DNA of 64,000 bases from JAVJSD01 sp040219575 (lineage in GTDB: Bacteria > Planctomycetota > Planctomycetia > Pirellulales > Pirellulaceae). Position 1 is the stretch's first letter. Each line of letters opens with the position of its first letter. Below are positions 1 to 9,369 of this stretch, in pieces. A model generated the notes under the pieces. That model was not told the origin of the DNA and made no database searches. It saw only the letters and a list, made by a program, of their open reading frames with translations. The position numbers and the translations under genes are program-made. Where the stretch lies: assembly GCA_040219575.1 (NCBI GenBank), contig JAVJSD010000145.1, forward strand, positions 21,042 through 85,041, written 5' to 3'.

Positions 1-2
1 TG

Positions 3-44
3 CGCGTGGGCCTCGAGCGGATGCGCGAGTACTTCGGCGAGTAG
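3..44 (+). CDS. C-terminal end of a gene entering from the left edge (partial)
   Basis: Reading frame 3 is open from the left edge to a TAG at 42-44 and reads RVGLERMREYFGE, a plausible charged, helical protein end. Only 13 residues are visible, so no family can be named. It would converge on the TPR gene that ends at 267, with a fold-back element between them. An open frame this short can occur by chance, so the call is tentative. Confidence 0.35.
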   Translation, partial: RVGLERMREYFGE

Positions 45-73
45 CCGCCACGTACTTCGGTCACGCAACGTGG

Positions 74-249
74 CCGATGCCGCCAGCATCGGGGATCGCA
101 TCTGGGTGCCATGCTCTCACCGCGGAGCGGGGTGAGCATGTCGACATGGGGTAGCCGCGTCCAGCATGCTCACTCGCCTTCGGCGTGAGAGTATGGCACC
201 CATGAATGACGGTTTCGCTTTCCTCCGCAGCCGATGCCGCCAGCATCGG
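74..249. repeat. Fold-back intergenic element with flanking hairpins
   Basis: Two identical 19-base hairpins, CCGATGCCGCCAGCATCGG (74-92 and 231-249), bracket a larger inverted repeat. GGGTGCCATGCTCTCAC at 104-120 pairs with GTGAGAGTATGGCACCC at 185-201, matching at 16 of 17 positions. Further complementary GTGAGCATG/CATGCTCAC segments lie between the arms. No protein-coding signal is convincing here. The unit lies between two convergent genes, so it could end transcription from both sides, or it could be a REP/MITE-like mobile repeat. Related hairpins occur at 31686 and 31832. Confidence 0.8.
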
Positions 250-266
250 CCGGCGAAGCGAACTCG

Positions 267-1670
267 TTACTTGCCGTTGCTGGCGGTGGCGGCGGCCTCT
301 TCCTTCAGCTGCGTCAGCAGGGCCTCGGCGTCGCCGCGGCCGGGAAACGAATTATTCTGAGCCAGAGCCCGTTGGAGAAGCACCGCGGCGGCCTGTTTCT
401 GGCCGAGATCGGCGTAGATGCGGGCGGCGTGGAAGGCGCTCTCGGCGCTGACCGAACCGGCCTCCAGAATCGCCTGCAGCCGCCGCACCGCCGGATCGTC
501 GTGTCCCAGCTTGTGCAGCACCCAGGTCAGCGTGACGGCCGCTTCGCGTCCCGCCTGGCTGTTGGCGTCGCCGTTGATCTGGGCGTTCAGATGGGCGTAG
601 CCGAGGGCTCGGATTTGCTCCTTGTGCACGTCGCTTTCGATCAACAGCTGAGCCAGTTGGTTGATCGCCCCCACGTTGTTCGGCGATAAGGCGAGCGCCG
701 CCTCGAAAGCTTTGATCGCTGCCGCATCGTCCCCTTCATGCCGCGCGACCAATCCCTGCAGCAGGTTGGCGGGCAAGGAATTCGGCTCGATTTTCAACGC
801 CGCGGCGACGTTGGTCTTGGCCATCGCCAGATCGCCCGTGTCGAGCGCCCAGCGGGCGGCCGCCAGACGCGTCTCAAGTTCGTTTTCCCCGAGCTTGGCG
901 GCCGAGGCCATCCACTTGGCGGCCGCGTCGTGCTCGTCGGCTTGCTCGAGCATCAGGGCCATGTTCACCTCGGCGCGCGCCACCTTGGCGTCGAGCTCGT
1001 GGGCCTTGGTGAAGCTGGCGGTGGCGTCGTCGTACTTCTTCTGACGGAACAACGCCTGACCAAGCCGCAAATGCGCCCGAGCGTTCTTTTCGTCGGCGGC
1101 GATCCAGGCCTGAAGCTGCTTGCTCGCCTCGGCCCAGTCCTTCCGCGCCTCGGCGATGGTGGCCAGACCGGCGTAGGCGTTGCTCATCATGCTGGCCTTG
1201 CGAAGCGGATTGGCGTCGTAGGCCTGGCAGAGCGCCAAGCCCTTGGCGAACATGGTGGTCGCTTCGGTGAGCCGGCCCTCACGCAGCGCCAGGTCGCCGA
1301 TGATGATGAACGTTTCCGGATCCTCCGGCAGGTCGACGGCCGTCTTCTCCAGCAGCGCTCGCGTCGCCGGCAGTTGGCCCGCCGAGAACATCAACTGGGC
1401 CAGCATCACGTCCGCCGGAGCGAGGTGCGGGTTCTTCTTGCGAGCGGTTTCCAGCAGGCGTCGGGCCTCATCGGCCTTGCCGCGACGGAACGACTCGACG
1501 GCCTTCTCCACGTCCTGGTACTGGGGGCCGAAGTCTTTCACGGCCGGGGCCACGAGTTGGGCCGCGGACAACTGGGCGTGAGCCGGGGAAGCGGTTAGCA
1601 GCACCGTCGCCGCGACCAGCAGCGTCGCTGTCGGCAAGAGGAAAACCGGCACGAAGGGGGAACGCTGCAT
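267..1670 (-). CDS. Secreted tetratricopeptide-repeat protein
   Basis: The product is about 467 residues. I chose the ATG at 1670 because it starts a clean signal peptide (MQRSPFVPVF followed by a hydrophobic core ending in SPAHA-QL) and has an AGGAGA ribosome site 9-10 bases upstream; the open frame extends further up without such signals. The mature part is a run of about ten TPR-like helical pairs with the usual Ala/Leu/Gly spacing, for example ARLLETARKKNPHLAPADVM and AIKAFEAALALSPNNVGAIN. TPR arrays bind other proteins. With export, this suggests a periplasmic scaffold, perhaps for envelope assembly. No enzyme domain is visible. It is monocistronic as far as can be seen. Confidence 0.85.
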   Translation of the reverse strand: MQRSPFVPVFLLPTATLLVAATVLLTASPAHAQLSAAQLVAPAVKDFGPQYQDVEKAVESFRRGKADEARRLLETARKKNPHLAPADVMLAQLMFSAGQLPATRALLEKTAVDLPEDPETFIIIGDLALREGRLTEATTMFAKGLALCQAYDANPLRKASMMSNAYAGLATIAEARKDWAEASKQLQAWIAADEKNARAHLRLGQALFRQKKYDDATASFTKAHELDAKVARAEVNMALMLEQADEHDAAAKWMASAAKLGENELETRLAAARWALDTGDLAMAKTNVAAALKIEPNSLPANLLQGLVARHEGDDAAAIKAFEAALALSPNNVGAINQLAQLLIESDVHKEQIRALGYAHLNAQINGDANSQAGREAAVTLTWVLHKLGHDDPAVRRLQAILEAGSVSAESAFHAARIYADLGQKQAAAVLLQRALAQNNSFPGRGDAEALLTQLKEEAAATASNGK

Positions 1671-2003
1671 GGAATCAATCTCCTGAAAACGAGACGCTTG
1701 GAATTCGGCTTTTCGACGAGAAGAGACAGCACCTACGTCCATCGTAGTTGGCGATAGACGGCTTCCAATGCAGATGAAAACCCAATCCGAGAGATTCCCC
1801 AAGGTAACGATGTTTCGGCGCGACCTTAACGATTTTTCCGGGAGTCGGCCGGAACAACCACAGGGCCGCTTCGCAACAGCGAGTCGGGGGAGCGACGCCG
1901 CGCAGGCGGAGGAAGCCGGTGATTGAGGATTGCCGGAACAGCGCGGGGCTCGCTCCGGCCTACCGCTCTTAACGATGCCAACGGGAACGATTCCAACGGG
2001 AGC

Positions 2004-2019
2004 AGGCGGGCAAACCCGC
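2004..2019 (-). terminator. GC-rich stem-loop just after the rhomboid gene
   Basis: GGCGGG-CAAA-CCCGCC forms a short, strong hairpin 9 bases beyond the rhomboid stop codon at 2028-2030 (minus strand). There is no T-run, so a factor-dependent or weak terminator is the most that can be claimed. A similar GGCGGGT-GAAA-ACCCGCC hairpin occurs at 47209-47226. Confidence 0.35.
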
Positions 2020-2027
2020 CCCCGTCG

Positions 2028-2930
2028 TCAGCGGTGCTTTTGCTTCATGCGGCGGCTGTAGTCCTCCAACAAGCGGCGTTCCCGCGCCGTGAGGCTCGCC
2101 TCCCCCTCGCGATGCACCTTGTCGAGCAATCGATCGGCCTCTTCGTCCATCTTCTGGTACTGATTCTCCGGATCGGGCGTGTGGACACGCAAATTCGGCG
2201 CACCGGGCCGCACCCGCTTCCACGTCTGGCCCAAGCGATGCAGCAATCCCGCCGGCATCATCCACCCCAGATTCCAGTGGAAATAGAAATACGCCGCCCC
2301 GAACAGCAACCCCACCAAGTGCACATCGTGGGCCGTGCCGTCGCCGCCGCTGGCCATCGATTGCAGTCCGAAGAAAAGAGCCACCATGTAGATGATCCCC
2401 ACCACCCAGGCTTTCACCGGGATGACGAACATCAGCAGCATTTGCCGGTTGGGGAAGTTGCAAATAAACAACGTGCCAATGGCGAACACGGCTCCCGAGG
2501 CGCCGATCAACCCGCCCCACGGCGGCGCGACGAAGAAATACATCCGCGCCGCCCAGAGCACGCTCCCCAACACCACGACAACCAGGTAGATCCGCAGGAA
2601 TTCCCACCGGCCGTAGCGGCGTTCCACGTCCGTGCCGAACACCCACAAGCCGAACATGTTGAACAGGATATGCCGAAAATCGAGCGACGAGTGGGCGAAG
2701 CCGTTGGTGATGAATTGCCACCACATCCAGGGCTCGACGAGCGTGTTCGGCGTAACCGCCATGTAGTGGGTCATCACGTTGTCGCCGTATCCCAACTCCG
2801 TCAGCAACATGTTGGCGAAATAGGCGGCGGCGTTGACAATGATCAACGTGATCAGCATCGACCGTGGGGCTGTCAGATGGAGCCCGGTCGGCTGCTCGTC
2901 GCGGTAATATTCTCGGTCGTAAAGTCCCAT
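2028..2930 (-). CDS. Rhomboid-family intramembrane serine protease
   Basis: The 300-residue polytopic protein has at least six hydrophobic segments between residues about 24 and 220. The catalytic pair is visible: Ser145 in GASGAVF, in a membrane helix, and His204 in HDVHLVGLLFG. Rhomboids cut single-span membrane proteins within the bilayer to release signals or mature envelope proteins; the substrate here is unknown. The start at 2930 (MGLYDREYYRDEQP) was preferred over an upstream in-frame Met at 2996, because the extra 22 residues are low-complexity and come from the intergenic region. The C-terminal roughly 80 residues are soluble and charged, ending in KQKHR. A short stem-loop follows the stop. 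Confidence 0.92.
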   Translation of the reverse strand: MGLYDREYYRDEQPTGLHLTAPRSMLITLIIVNAAAYFANMLLTELGYGDNVMTHYMAVTPNTLVEPWMWWQFITNGFAHSSLDFRHILFNMFGLWVFGTDVERRYGRWEFLRIYLVVVVLGSVLWAARMYFFVAPPWGGLIGASGAVFAIGTLFICNFPNRQMLLMFVIPVKAWVVGIIYMVALFFGLQSMASGGDGTAHDVHLVGLLFGAAYFYFHWNLGWMMPAGLLHRLGQTWKRVRPGAPNLRVHTPDPENQYQKMDEEADRLLDKVHREGEASLTARERRLLEDYSRRMKQKHR

Positions 2931-3124
2931 GGACGGCCAGGGCCAAAGGGGAGGGGGTGAGATGGTTGCGGAGCGGGGAGGAAATCCTGCTCCCATCTTA
3001 CGGCGCAGGGGAATGCCAGGGGAGGCCGATTGGCCGAACGAGGGGCCGGCGGGAGCGGAAACGCGAGGATCGCAAGAATCACCGGCAACGGAACGCGGCG
3101 GAGTTCCGAGGAGTTGGCTCGATT

Positions 3125-3160
3125 CGGAAGTCTTGGCGACGTCTTGGCGACTTCCGCTAC
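3125..3160. repeat. Short copy of the GGAAGTC/GACTTCC palindromic repeat
   Basis: CGGAAGTC at 3125-3132 and GACTTCCG at 3149-3156 are inverted copies, with GTCTTGGCGAC repeated directly between them, and the element ends in CTTCCGCTAC. The same ending closes the longer palindromes at 26351-26412 and 36313-36375. It lies in the gap between the rhomboid start and the stop of the next minus-strand gene. Confidence 0.55.
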
Positions 3161-3176
3161 GTGCTGGAGATATGGC

Positions 3177-4973
3177 CTATTCGCCACCTCCGCCGCTGGT
3201 GCTGACCATCGCCGCCCGCTTTTGGACCTCGTCGGCCAGTTGCCGCTGCAGGCTCAGCAGCGTGGCCACCTTCTCATTGATCCCCTGATACAGGCTCCGC
3301 AGGTTGTTCATCTGCGCGGCCCGGGCGGCCTCCAATTCTTTCCGTTCTTCGGCGATGGTCTGCAGATCGGTCTGGAAATTGGCCTCGTCGGATTCGAGCT
3401 TTCCCTTCTGCTCGCGGCGAACGTCGACCTGTCCCTGCGCCAGCCGAGTCGAATCGGCGACTTGCGTGGTGGCCGCGGTGATGTCGGCGGCCCGTTCGCT
3501 GAGCAGGTTGTCGCGACGTTGGTATTCGTGGAACAGGTACTCGTAATCGCGCAGCGGCCGGACGTAGAACTGATCGTCGAGCTTCTCCGCGGTCCCGTCG
3601 CCGACGAGTTGTTCGGCGGTGTCCAGATCGTAAATTGCGATGTCGTCCAGGGCCGTCGGGCCCAAATTCGGATCGGAGAATCGCTTGGCGATGTCGTACA
3701 CGTTGGTGTAGCGCGTCGGGCTGCCCTGCCGCAGGCGCGAGGGTTTGGCCATACCCAAGCTGTCGTACAGCTGTCCTTTCGGGTCCTCATCGGCCGGCAG
3801 GGGGTCGCCGGTGGCGTCGACCTGCACCTCGTGGACCTTCTTGGCGTCGTCCAGGACGAATTTGATCTTCTGGTAGACATTGTCTTCGACGGCGAAATCG
3901 GCATCGGCGGCGGCAATGTCGGCGACCGGACGCCCGTCGAACAGGTATCGCTGTAGGTAATGTTGATGAATCTTGTTGATCAGATCGTTGTACTGCGCGT
4001 CGGTCATTTCGGGGTCGGGAGGAAACGCCGCGCGGGGCAGCAGGCGCTTCAGCAAGGCGGGGCTGGGCATAATGCCGGCGAGTTGCTCGCTGCTGAGCGG
4101 TTGACCGAACAACGGCAACGCCTTGGCGCGGAGCGCCTCGAGCGCGTCTTTGGCGTTCTTCAGTTTCTGCTGCGCGGCCGCCACGCCGGCGTTCTCTTCG
4201 CCGAGCGCCTTCTTGCGGTTGGCCTCGGCCAATTCCTGCTCCGCCGCCAGGACCGCTTCCTTGGCGGATTCAACAGGGTTGGCGGCATCGGGATCGACAA
4301 ACGCATAGTGGTTGTCGCGCGGCAGGCGCGCGTACAGGGCCCACGTGCTGCCGTCCTGGGTGCTCGCCAGGCTCTGCTGGTAGGCGTCGAGTTTCAGGGT
4401 GGGAGTCAGCGTCGCGCTAGTGTCGGTGGCCGCGGTGACAACGAATTCGCCGATGTACTGCTGCGGAATCTTCCCGTCGGGACTGTCCGCTTCCTTGAAC
4501 GCATGCACGATCATCGGCGGACTGAGACCATTCGGCGCAGGCGGCAAGGCCGTGCCGTCGTCGGCCGCCACGGGCGCGTCGCTGGCCGCGACGGTGGTCA
4601 CGGTCACGTTGCCGGCGAAATTGCCCGGCGTGCATTCGCGGAGAATCTGCCCCTGGTCGTACGTCGTCCGCCACAATTGCTGCGGCAACACCAGTTGTGA
4701 ATCGTCGGCGGTGGCCAACGTGTCGAGCTTGCCGACCTCCAACTCCCGCTTGATCTTCTGTTGCTCTTCCAGCGTGGCCCGCATCTCCTTGACCTTCGCT
4801 TTCCAGGCGTCGTTGGTCCGTAGCGAGATGGTGGCGAACACCAGGAAGGCGATCGAGGCGCCGTACACCAGAAACATGGCGAAGATGTGCATGATCTTCC
4901 ACGTCTTCGAGCTCAAGAACAGCACGACGAGGAAGAAGATCGAAATCAGGATCACGCCGATCAGTAAGATCAT
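3177..4973 (-). CDS. Membrane-anchored coiled-coil protein of unknown function
   Basis: About 598 residues from the ATG at 4973, where the protein opens with two adjacent transmembrane helices (MILLIGVILISIFFLVVLFL, then a second helix around residues 28-50). A longer frame upstream has no membrane-protein character and was not used. After the helices comes a short coiled coil (about residues 55-85, EEQQKIKRELEV), a mostly beta or mixed domain, a second Ala/Glu/Lys-rich coiled coil (around residues 230-280), and a long C-terminal coiled coil ending in KRAAMVSTSGGGGE. It looks like an inner-membrane protein with a large soluble part. I do not recognise the family. It is divergent from the MarR gene across a 450-base gap. 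Confidence 0.8.
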   Translation of the reverse strand: MILLIGVILISIFFLVVLFLSSKTWKIMHIFAMFLVYGASIAFLVFATISLRTNDAWKAKVKEMRATLEEQQKIKRELEVGKLDTLATADDSQLVLPQQLWRTTYDQGQILRECTPGNFAGNVTVTTVAASDAPVAADDGTALPPAPNGLSPPMIVHAFKEADSPDGKIPQQYIGEFVVTAATDTSATLTPTLKLDAYQQSLASTQDGSTWALYARLPRDNHYAFVDPDAANPVESAKEAVLAAEQELAEANRKKALGEENAGVAAAQQKLKNAKDALEALRAKALPLFGQPLSSEQLAGIMPSPALLKRLLPRAAFPPDPEMTDAQYNDLINKIHQHYLQRYLFDGRPVADIAAADADFAVEDNVYQKIKFVLDDAKKVHEVQVDATGDPLPADEDPKGQLYDSLGMAKPSRLRQGSPTRYTNVYDIAKRFSDPNLGPTALDDIAIYDLDTAEQLVGDGTAEKLDDQFYVRPLRDYEYLFHEYQRRDNLLSERAADITAATTQVADSTRLAQGQVDVRREQKGKLESDEANFQTDLQTIAEERKELEAARAAQMNNLRSLYQGINEKVATLLSLQRQLADEVQKRAAMVSTSGGGGE

Positions 4974-5233
4974 GCCTTGGTCCTTGGGGACAGTTCTCGC
5001 CAGAGCGGCACGGGAGGCGACCGCCGAGAGAGTTCGCGTTTCCGACAGACGTTCCGCCCGACACCTGGCGACGAGCGGGGACAAAGCGAGCGCCGACATT
5101 CCACCGACGCCGCGCCGTCTATCGATAATAAGCAGCCCGATTTCACGCGTCAAGGAAACGGTTGCGCCGTAAACGCCTAGCCACCATGGGGTTGGAGGGG
5201 ACACCCCCGGCGCCTCGGGCGTCCGGCCGGCAT

Positions 5234-5255
5234 AATCGTTCAAGTTCGAACGATT
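5234..5255. promoter_or_regulatory. 22-base palindrome, candidate operator
   Basis: AATCGTTC-AAGTTC-GAACGATT has two perfect 8-base arms around a 6-base centre. It lies in the 449-base divergent gap between the coiled-coil protein (start 4973) and the MarR-type regulator (start 5423). MarR proteins bind inverted repeats of about this size and usually repress their own operon, so autoregulation is a reasonable inference. The rest of the gap (4974-5422) shows no gene or other clear signal. Confidence 0.4.
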
Positions 5256-5422
5256 TATTCCCGAAATCATTCATTGCCGAAGGTTTGCGTCGGCCGCGCC
5301 GCGATTTGCGCGCTCGACGCCGTGCGCCCTTGTACTTGTACGCAATCAGGCCCTCGGCGCCCGACGGACGAGGACGTCCGTCGTAGTGTGATCAAGGTCC
5401 GTTTTCAGGCCAGGGAGGGTCC

Positions 5423-6025
5423 ATGGCAGTCCGTCACCAGGGCGCAACGTCCGCACCGCCGAGCGACCACGCTCCTCGCTTGTTCGCCTCGGACGACGCG
5501 GACAACCGCCTTTCCCCCCCTGCTAGGCTAGTGCAACTCGCCCGGGCGACTTCGCTCGCCGAACGTGGACTGCGACGGGCCCTGCAACGGCACACCAGCG
5601 GTTTGGGACTTAACGACGCGGAATTGCTCGTGCTGTGGTCGGCGGCGCGAGGTCGAAGCGAAGGCGTGGCGCAGCACCAGTTGGTGGCGGAAATCGGGCT
5701 GTCCGCGGCGCAGGTGAGCAACCTGCTCGACGGCTTGAGGCGGAGCGGATACGTCCAATCGCGGCGCGCGGAAAACGACCGGCGGCGGCAACTCTGGCGA
5801 CTCGAACCGCCGGGCGAGCAACTGCTGTCCGATGCTCTCGCGGAGATCGGCCGTCTGGCCGAGGCCGTGATCGACGGCCTCTCGGTCGAAGACCAGGCCG
5901 CGCTCGAGAAACTGCTGCACCAAGTGCGAATCGCCGCCGATAGATCGCGCGAATCGGCGTCGGCCGACGCTGCACGAGAAAATTCGGTTTCCGATGATGG
6001 TCGCACGAATCGGGAGGCCGCCTGA
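5423..6025 (+). CDS. MarR-family winged-helix transcriptional regulator
   Basis: The 200-residue protein has a disordered N-terminus (about 35 residues) and a MarR-type winged helix. The recognition region is AAQVSNLLDGLRRSGYVQSR, followed by the basic wing ENDRRRQLWRLEPPGEQLL. MarR dimers usually repress efflux or stress genes until a small molecule binds. Its TGA overlaps the ATG of the large TolC-like gene (TGATG at 6023-6027), so the two are translationally coupled and it probably controls that gene. The exact start is uncertain: the first part of the frame is low-complexity and a later start near residue 30 is possible. Confidence 0.85.
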   Translation: MAVRHQGATSAPPSDHAPRLFASDDADNRLSPPARLVQLARATSLAERGLRRALQRHTSGLGLNDAELLVLWSAARGRSEGVAQHQLVAEIGLSAAQVSNLLDGLRRSGYVQSRRAENDRRRQLWRLEPPGEQLLSDALAEIGRLAEAVIDGLSVEDQAALEKLLHQVRIAADRSRESASADAARENSVSDDGRTNREAA

Positions 6026-9000
6026 TGACTTCATTTTCGACAACTCGCAGTCGTGATCGACGACAACTTCCCCCAACCGCCGCCGGAATGTGCGTCGTGT
6101 TGCTCGTGGTGCTGGCCGCTCTGGCTGGTTGTTCACGCTCGTTCTACCGCCGCCAGGCCGACGAAGAGGCGTATTCCCTGGTCGAGGAGAAGGCCAATCA
6201 CCCGCACTGGCCGTTGCGAAACTACACCATCCAGGTCGATCAACGCTCCCGGATGTTTGATCCCTATCTGCCCGACCACCCCCCCATGCCGCTAGACGAC
6301 CCCACGTCGCACGAGATGATGCACACCATCGACGGGCGGCGGGCCTGGCCCTACTGGCACGACGCCGGCGAGTCGCGACAGGTCGAGAACCCGGCCTGGC
6401 TGGCCTACTTGCCGGTCAACGAGCGGGGGGTCGTGCAACTCGATTCGGACGAGGCCGTGCGTCTGGCGCTGCTGGAGTCGCCCGATTTCCAGCAGGAACT
6501 CGAAACGCTGTACCTGTCGGCGCTCGACGTCAGCTTCGAACGGTTCCGCCTCGACACGCAATTTTTCGCCGGCGCCACCGCCCTGTACACGGCCGACGGC
6601 CCCCTGCGCAGCGGTGCGGGAGGGGAAAGCAGCAGCACGCTCAACCTGCGGACCAATCCCACTTCCCGCGGGATTCGCGCCGAGAAATTGGGCGCGGCCG
6701 GCGGCCAGGCCGTCGTGGGTCTGGCCAACTCGATCGTCTGGCAGTTCTCGGGATCGGAATCGCTCAGCGCCACTTCGCTGTTGGATTTCAGTCTGGTGCA
6801 GCCGCTGTTGCGCAACGCTGGCCGCGACCGCGTGCTGGAACGATTGACCATCGTCGAACGCAACCTGCTGGCCAACGTGCGGCAAATGGAGCGTTTCCGC
6901 CGCGGCTTCTACCTGTCGATCGTCACCGGCCGCAATGCCGGCGCCGGCCCGTCGCGACGCGGCGGCGTGTTCGGCGGAGCGGGTCTGCAAGGCTTCACCG
7001 GCGTCGGTGCAGGTGGATTCGGTAGTTTGGGGGGCGGAGGAGGCGGACAGGGATTCGGCGGAGGCGGCGCGGGCGCCGCCGGGGCCTCGGGATTTATCGG
7101 ACTACTGCAAACCCAGCAGGAAATCCGCAATCTGGAATTCAACATCAACGGACTGCGCACGAATCTCTACCGCCTAAAGAACTTTCTCGACGAAAGTCAG
7201 GCCAAGATTCTTCCCGACGAGACGCCCGCCGCGCGGAAAGAACGAATCCTGCGCGAGCAGTTGCAGGTGGCGCAGGCGCAGCAGGCGCTTAACAACGCCG
7301 AAGGGCAGTTGATTAACGCTCGCAACGCCTACGAACAAACTCTCGACAATTTCAAAACCGATCTGGGGCTCCCGCCGCAAATTTGCGTCGAAATCGCCGA
7401 TCCCTTGCTCGATCAGTTCAAACTGATCAGCGACGAAATCAGCAGCCGCCAGACGGCCGTCGACGACCTGGTCCGCAAGGTGGCGTCGTCGAACGAGCTG
7501 ATCCTGCGCGACATCACCGACGTCCGCAACGACGAGGGCCTGATCGTGGGACGCGCGCTCAAGTGGAGCGATCCGCTGGAAGAACGGCTGCAAAGCATCC
7601 AGCAGTCGCTCGATCCGCTCGACAACATCAGCCAGTCGCTGGTCGAGGAAAACGTACCGCAGGCCGAAACCGACATCGAACGGCTCGAGGAGGTCGTGCC
7701 GCGCCGTCAGGAGTCGCTCGAGCAACTGTGGCGGGCCTACGAGTGCCGTCGACAGCAGATCTGCCCCCTGCTTCCCGTGCGGGAGCTCGATCGCGAGGTC
7801 TTCAACACGCAGCGTCTGGCCGAACTGCCCGGCGAGTTGCGGGCCGAGCTCGAACGGCTCAAAAAGGAATTCGCCGGGTACGACGCCAAAATCGGACAGC
7901 TCAAACAGCAACTCGAGAAGGTCCTCGGCGACAGCAAGAAGCGAGAAACCGACGCCGGCGCGCCCGACTCGGAAGAACTCTACAAGGAAGTCCGCGACGG
8001 CATCGTTCTGCAACTGCAAGCGGTGCTAGCCGACCTGTCCGACGACATCCTCTCGCTGCAACTGCTGCAAGCGCGGGCCCGGACCGAGAGTGTGGAGCTG
8101 GTGCCCGTGCGGCTGTCGTCCGACACCGCGTACGAGGTGGCGCGGCGCTACCGCCGCGACTGGATGAACGCCCGCGCGTCGCTGGTCGATTCGTGGCGGC
8201 TGATTCAGTTCAACGCCGACGACCTCAAGTCGGGTCTCGACGTCGTTTTCAGCGGCGATGCGGCCAACATCGGCGACAACCCGCTGGATTTCCGGGGCAC
8301 CACCGGTCGGCTCCGCATGGGGCTGCAATTCGACGCGCCGCTCACCCGGCTCAGCGAACGCAATACCTACCGCCAGTCGCTCATCGAGTACCAGCAAGCA
8401 AGACGCAGCTACTACCAGTTCCGCGACGCCGTCTCCCAGGCGCTGCGATCCGAACTGCGGACCATCGAGGCCAACGCCTTCAACTTCGAATTGCGGCGAT
8501 CCGCCGTTCGCGTCGCCGCCCAGCAGATCATCATCAACGACGCCATTCTCGAGGAACGCGCCGGACAGGCCTCCGGAGCGACCGCCGCCCGCGACGCGGT
8601 GTCGGCCCTCTCCGATCTCCAATCGGCGCAGAACGACTTCCTCAGCGTGTGGGTCAACTACGAAGTGCTCCGCCGCTCGCTCGACTTCGATCTGGGCACC
8701 ATGGAACTCGACCCCCAGGGATTGTGGGTCGATCCCGGCCCGATCGGCGACGAGGACCCCTGCGCGGGCTGCAACTGCGACTTGCCCCTGCTCGACGGCG
8801 AACTCGACGCCTCGGGCCTGGAGGGAGTCATGCGCGGCAACCCCATGATGCCGCTCACGCCGCAGGGCCAGTCCTCCGGCGTGGAAGGGCTACCGGGCGG
8901 CGAGCCGGAGCGGCTGCGACTGCTGCCCCCCGACGACTTACCTTCGCGCGATCCCGGCACGGGGACAAGGGGCACACCGCCCGGCGAGATTCCGCCTGGC

Positions 9001-9369
9001 GAGATTCCGTCCGGCGACGGGCTTCCCGGCTCCCGCCTGCCGGACACCGGTCTGCCTGGCTTGGGTACGTTCCAGCTTCCACCGCTGGCGCCGGCGGCAA
9101 GCGATCCGGAATCGGCGTTTGGCGCGGTGTCGACGGAGATCGACGAGGGCCCGTCGCGAAACGACTCCAACGTGCCGAGATTGCTGCCGCCGCATACGGA
9201 CGACGACCCGCCTGCAACAACACAATTGAACCGCGACGCCCAGTTGCAGCCGATTCCCTCGGCATCGACAACCCGCGGAGCGCGATTGCAGAGTCACCAG
9301 GCCGAAGAGGAGATCCCCTCGTCGAACCCGCTACGGGCCGTCAAGCGGATGGCGAACCCTTTGCGCTAA
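6025..9369 (+). CDS. Very large TolC-like outer-membrane channel lipoprotein
   Basis: The product is 1114 residues, about twice the usual TolC/OprM length. Near residue 35 is a lipobox-type LAALAGC after a hydrophobic stretch. The body carries the features of outer-membrane efflux proteins: long amphipathic helices with many Gln/Ala/Leu, QAQQALNNAEGQLINARNAY, and a second half that ends with repeated helical segments (DAVSALSDLQSAQNDFLSVW). Odd features are a Gly-rich loop (about residues 320-355), a long inserted coiled coil (about 480-690) and a Pro/Gly-rich tail (about 930-1114) with PPGEIPPGEIP repeats. TolC proteins form export ducts with an inner-membrane pump, but no pump or adaptor gene lies nearby. 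It is coupled to the MarR gene. Confidence 0.85.
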   Translation: MTSFSTTRSRDRRQLPPTAAGMCVVLLVVLAALAGCSRSFYRRQADEEAYSLVEEKANHPHWPLRNYTIQVDQRSRMFDPYLPDHPPMPLDDPTSHEMMHTIDGRRAWPYWHDAGESRQVENPAWLAYLPVNERGVVQLDSDEAVRLALLESPDFQQELETLYLSALDVSFERFRLDTQFFAGATALYTADGPLRSGAGGESSSTLNLRTNPTSRGIRAEKLGAAGGQAVVGLANSIVWQFSGSESLSATSLLDFSLVQPLLRNAGRDRVLERLTIVERNLLANVRQMERFRRGFYLSIVTGRNAGAGPSRRGGVFGGAGLQGFTGVGAGGFGSLGGGGGGQGFGGGGAGAAGASGFIGLLQTQQEIRNLEFNINGLRTNLYRLKNFLDESQAKILPDETPAARKERILREQLQVAQAQQALNNAEGQLINARNAYEQTLDNFKTDLGLPPQICVEIADPLLDQFKLISDEISSRQTAVDDLVRKVASSNELILRDITDVRNDEGLIVGRALKWSDPLEERLQSIQQSLDPLDNISQSLVEENVPQAETDIERLEEVVPRRQESLEQLWRAYECRRQQICPLLPVRELDREVFNTQRLAELPGELRAELERLKKEFAGYDAKIGQLKQQLEKVLGDSKKRETDAGAPDSEELYKEVRDGIVLQLQAVLADLSDDILSLQLLQARARTESVELVPVRLSSDTAYEVARRYRRDWMNARASLVDSWRLIQFNADDLKSGLDVVFSGDAANIGDNPLDFRGTTGRLRMGLQFDAPLTRLSERNTYRQSLIEYQQARRSYYQFRDAVSQALRSELRTIEANAFNFELRRSAVRVAAQQIIINDAILEERAGQASGATAARDAVSALSDLQSAQNDFLSVWVNYEVLRRSLDFDLGTMELDPQGLWVDPGPIGDEDPCAGCNCDLPLLDGELDASGLEGVMRGNPMMPLTPQGQSSGVEGLPGGEPERLRLLPPDDLPSRDPGTGTRGTPPGEIPPGEIPSGDGLPGSRLPDTGLPGLGTFQLPPLAPAASDPESAFGAVSTEIDEGPSRNDSNVPRLLPPHTDDDPPATTQLNRDAQLQPIPSASTTRGARLQSHQAEEEIPSSNPLRAVKRMANPLR

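Noticed and set aside
5234..5255. tRNA T-arm resemblance (GTTCAAGTTCGAAC)
   Set aside because: It is a plain palindrome, no cloverleaf forms; kept only as a candidate operator.
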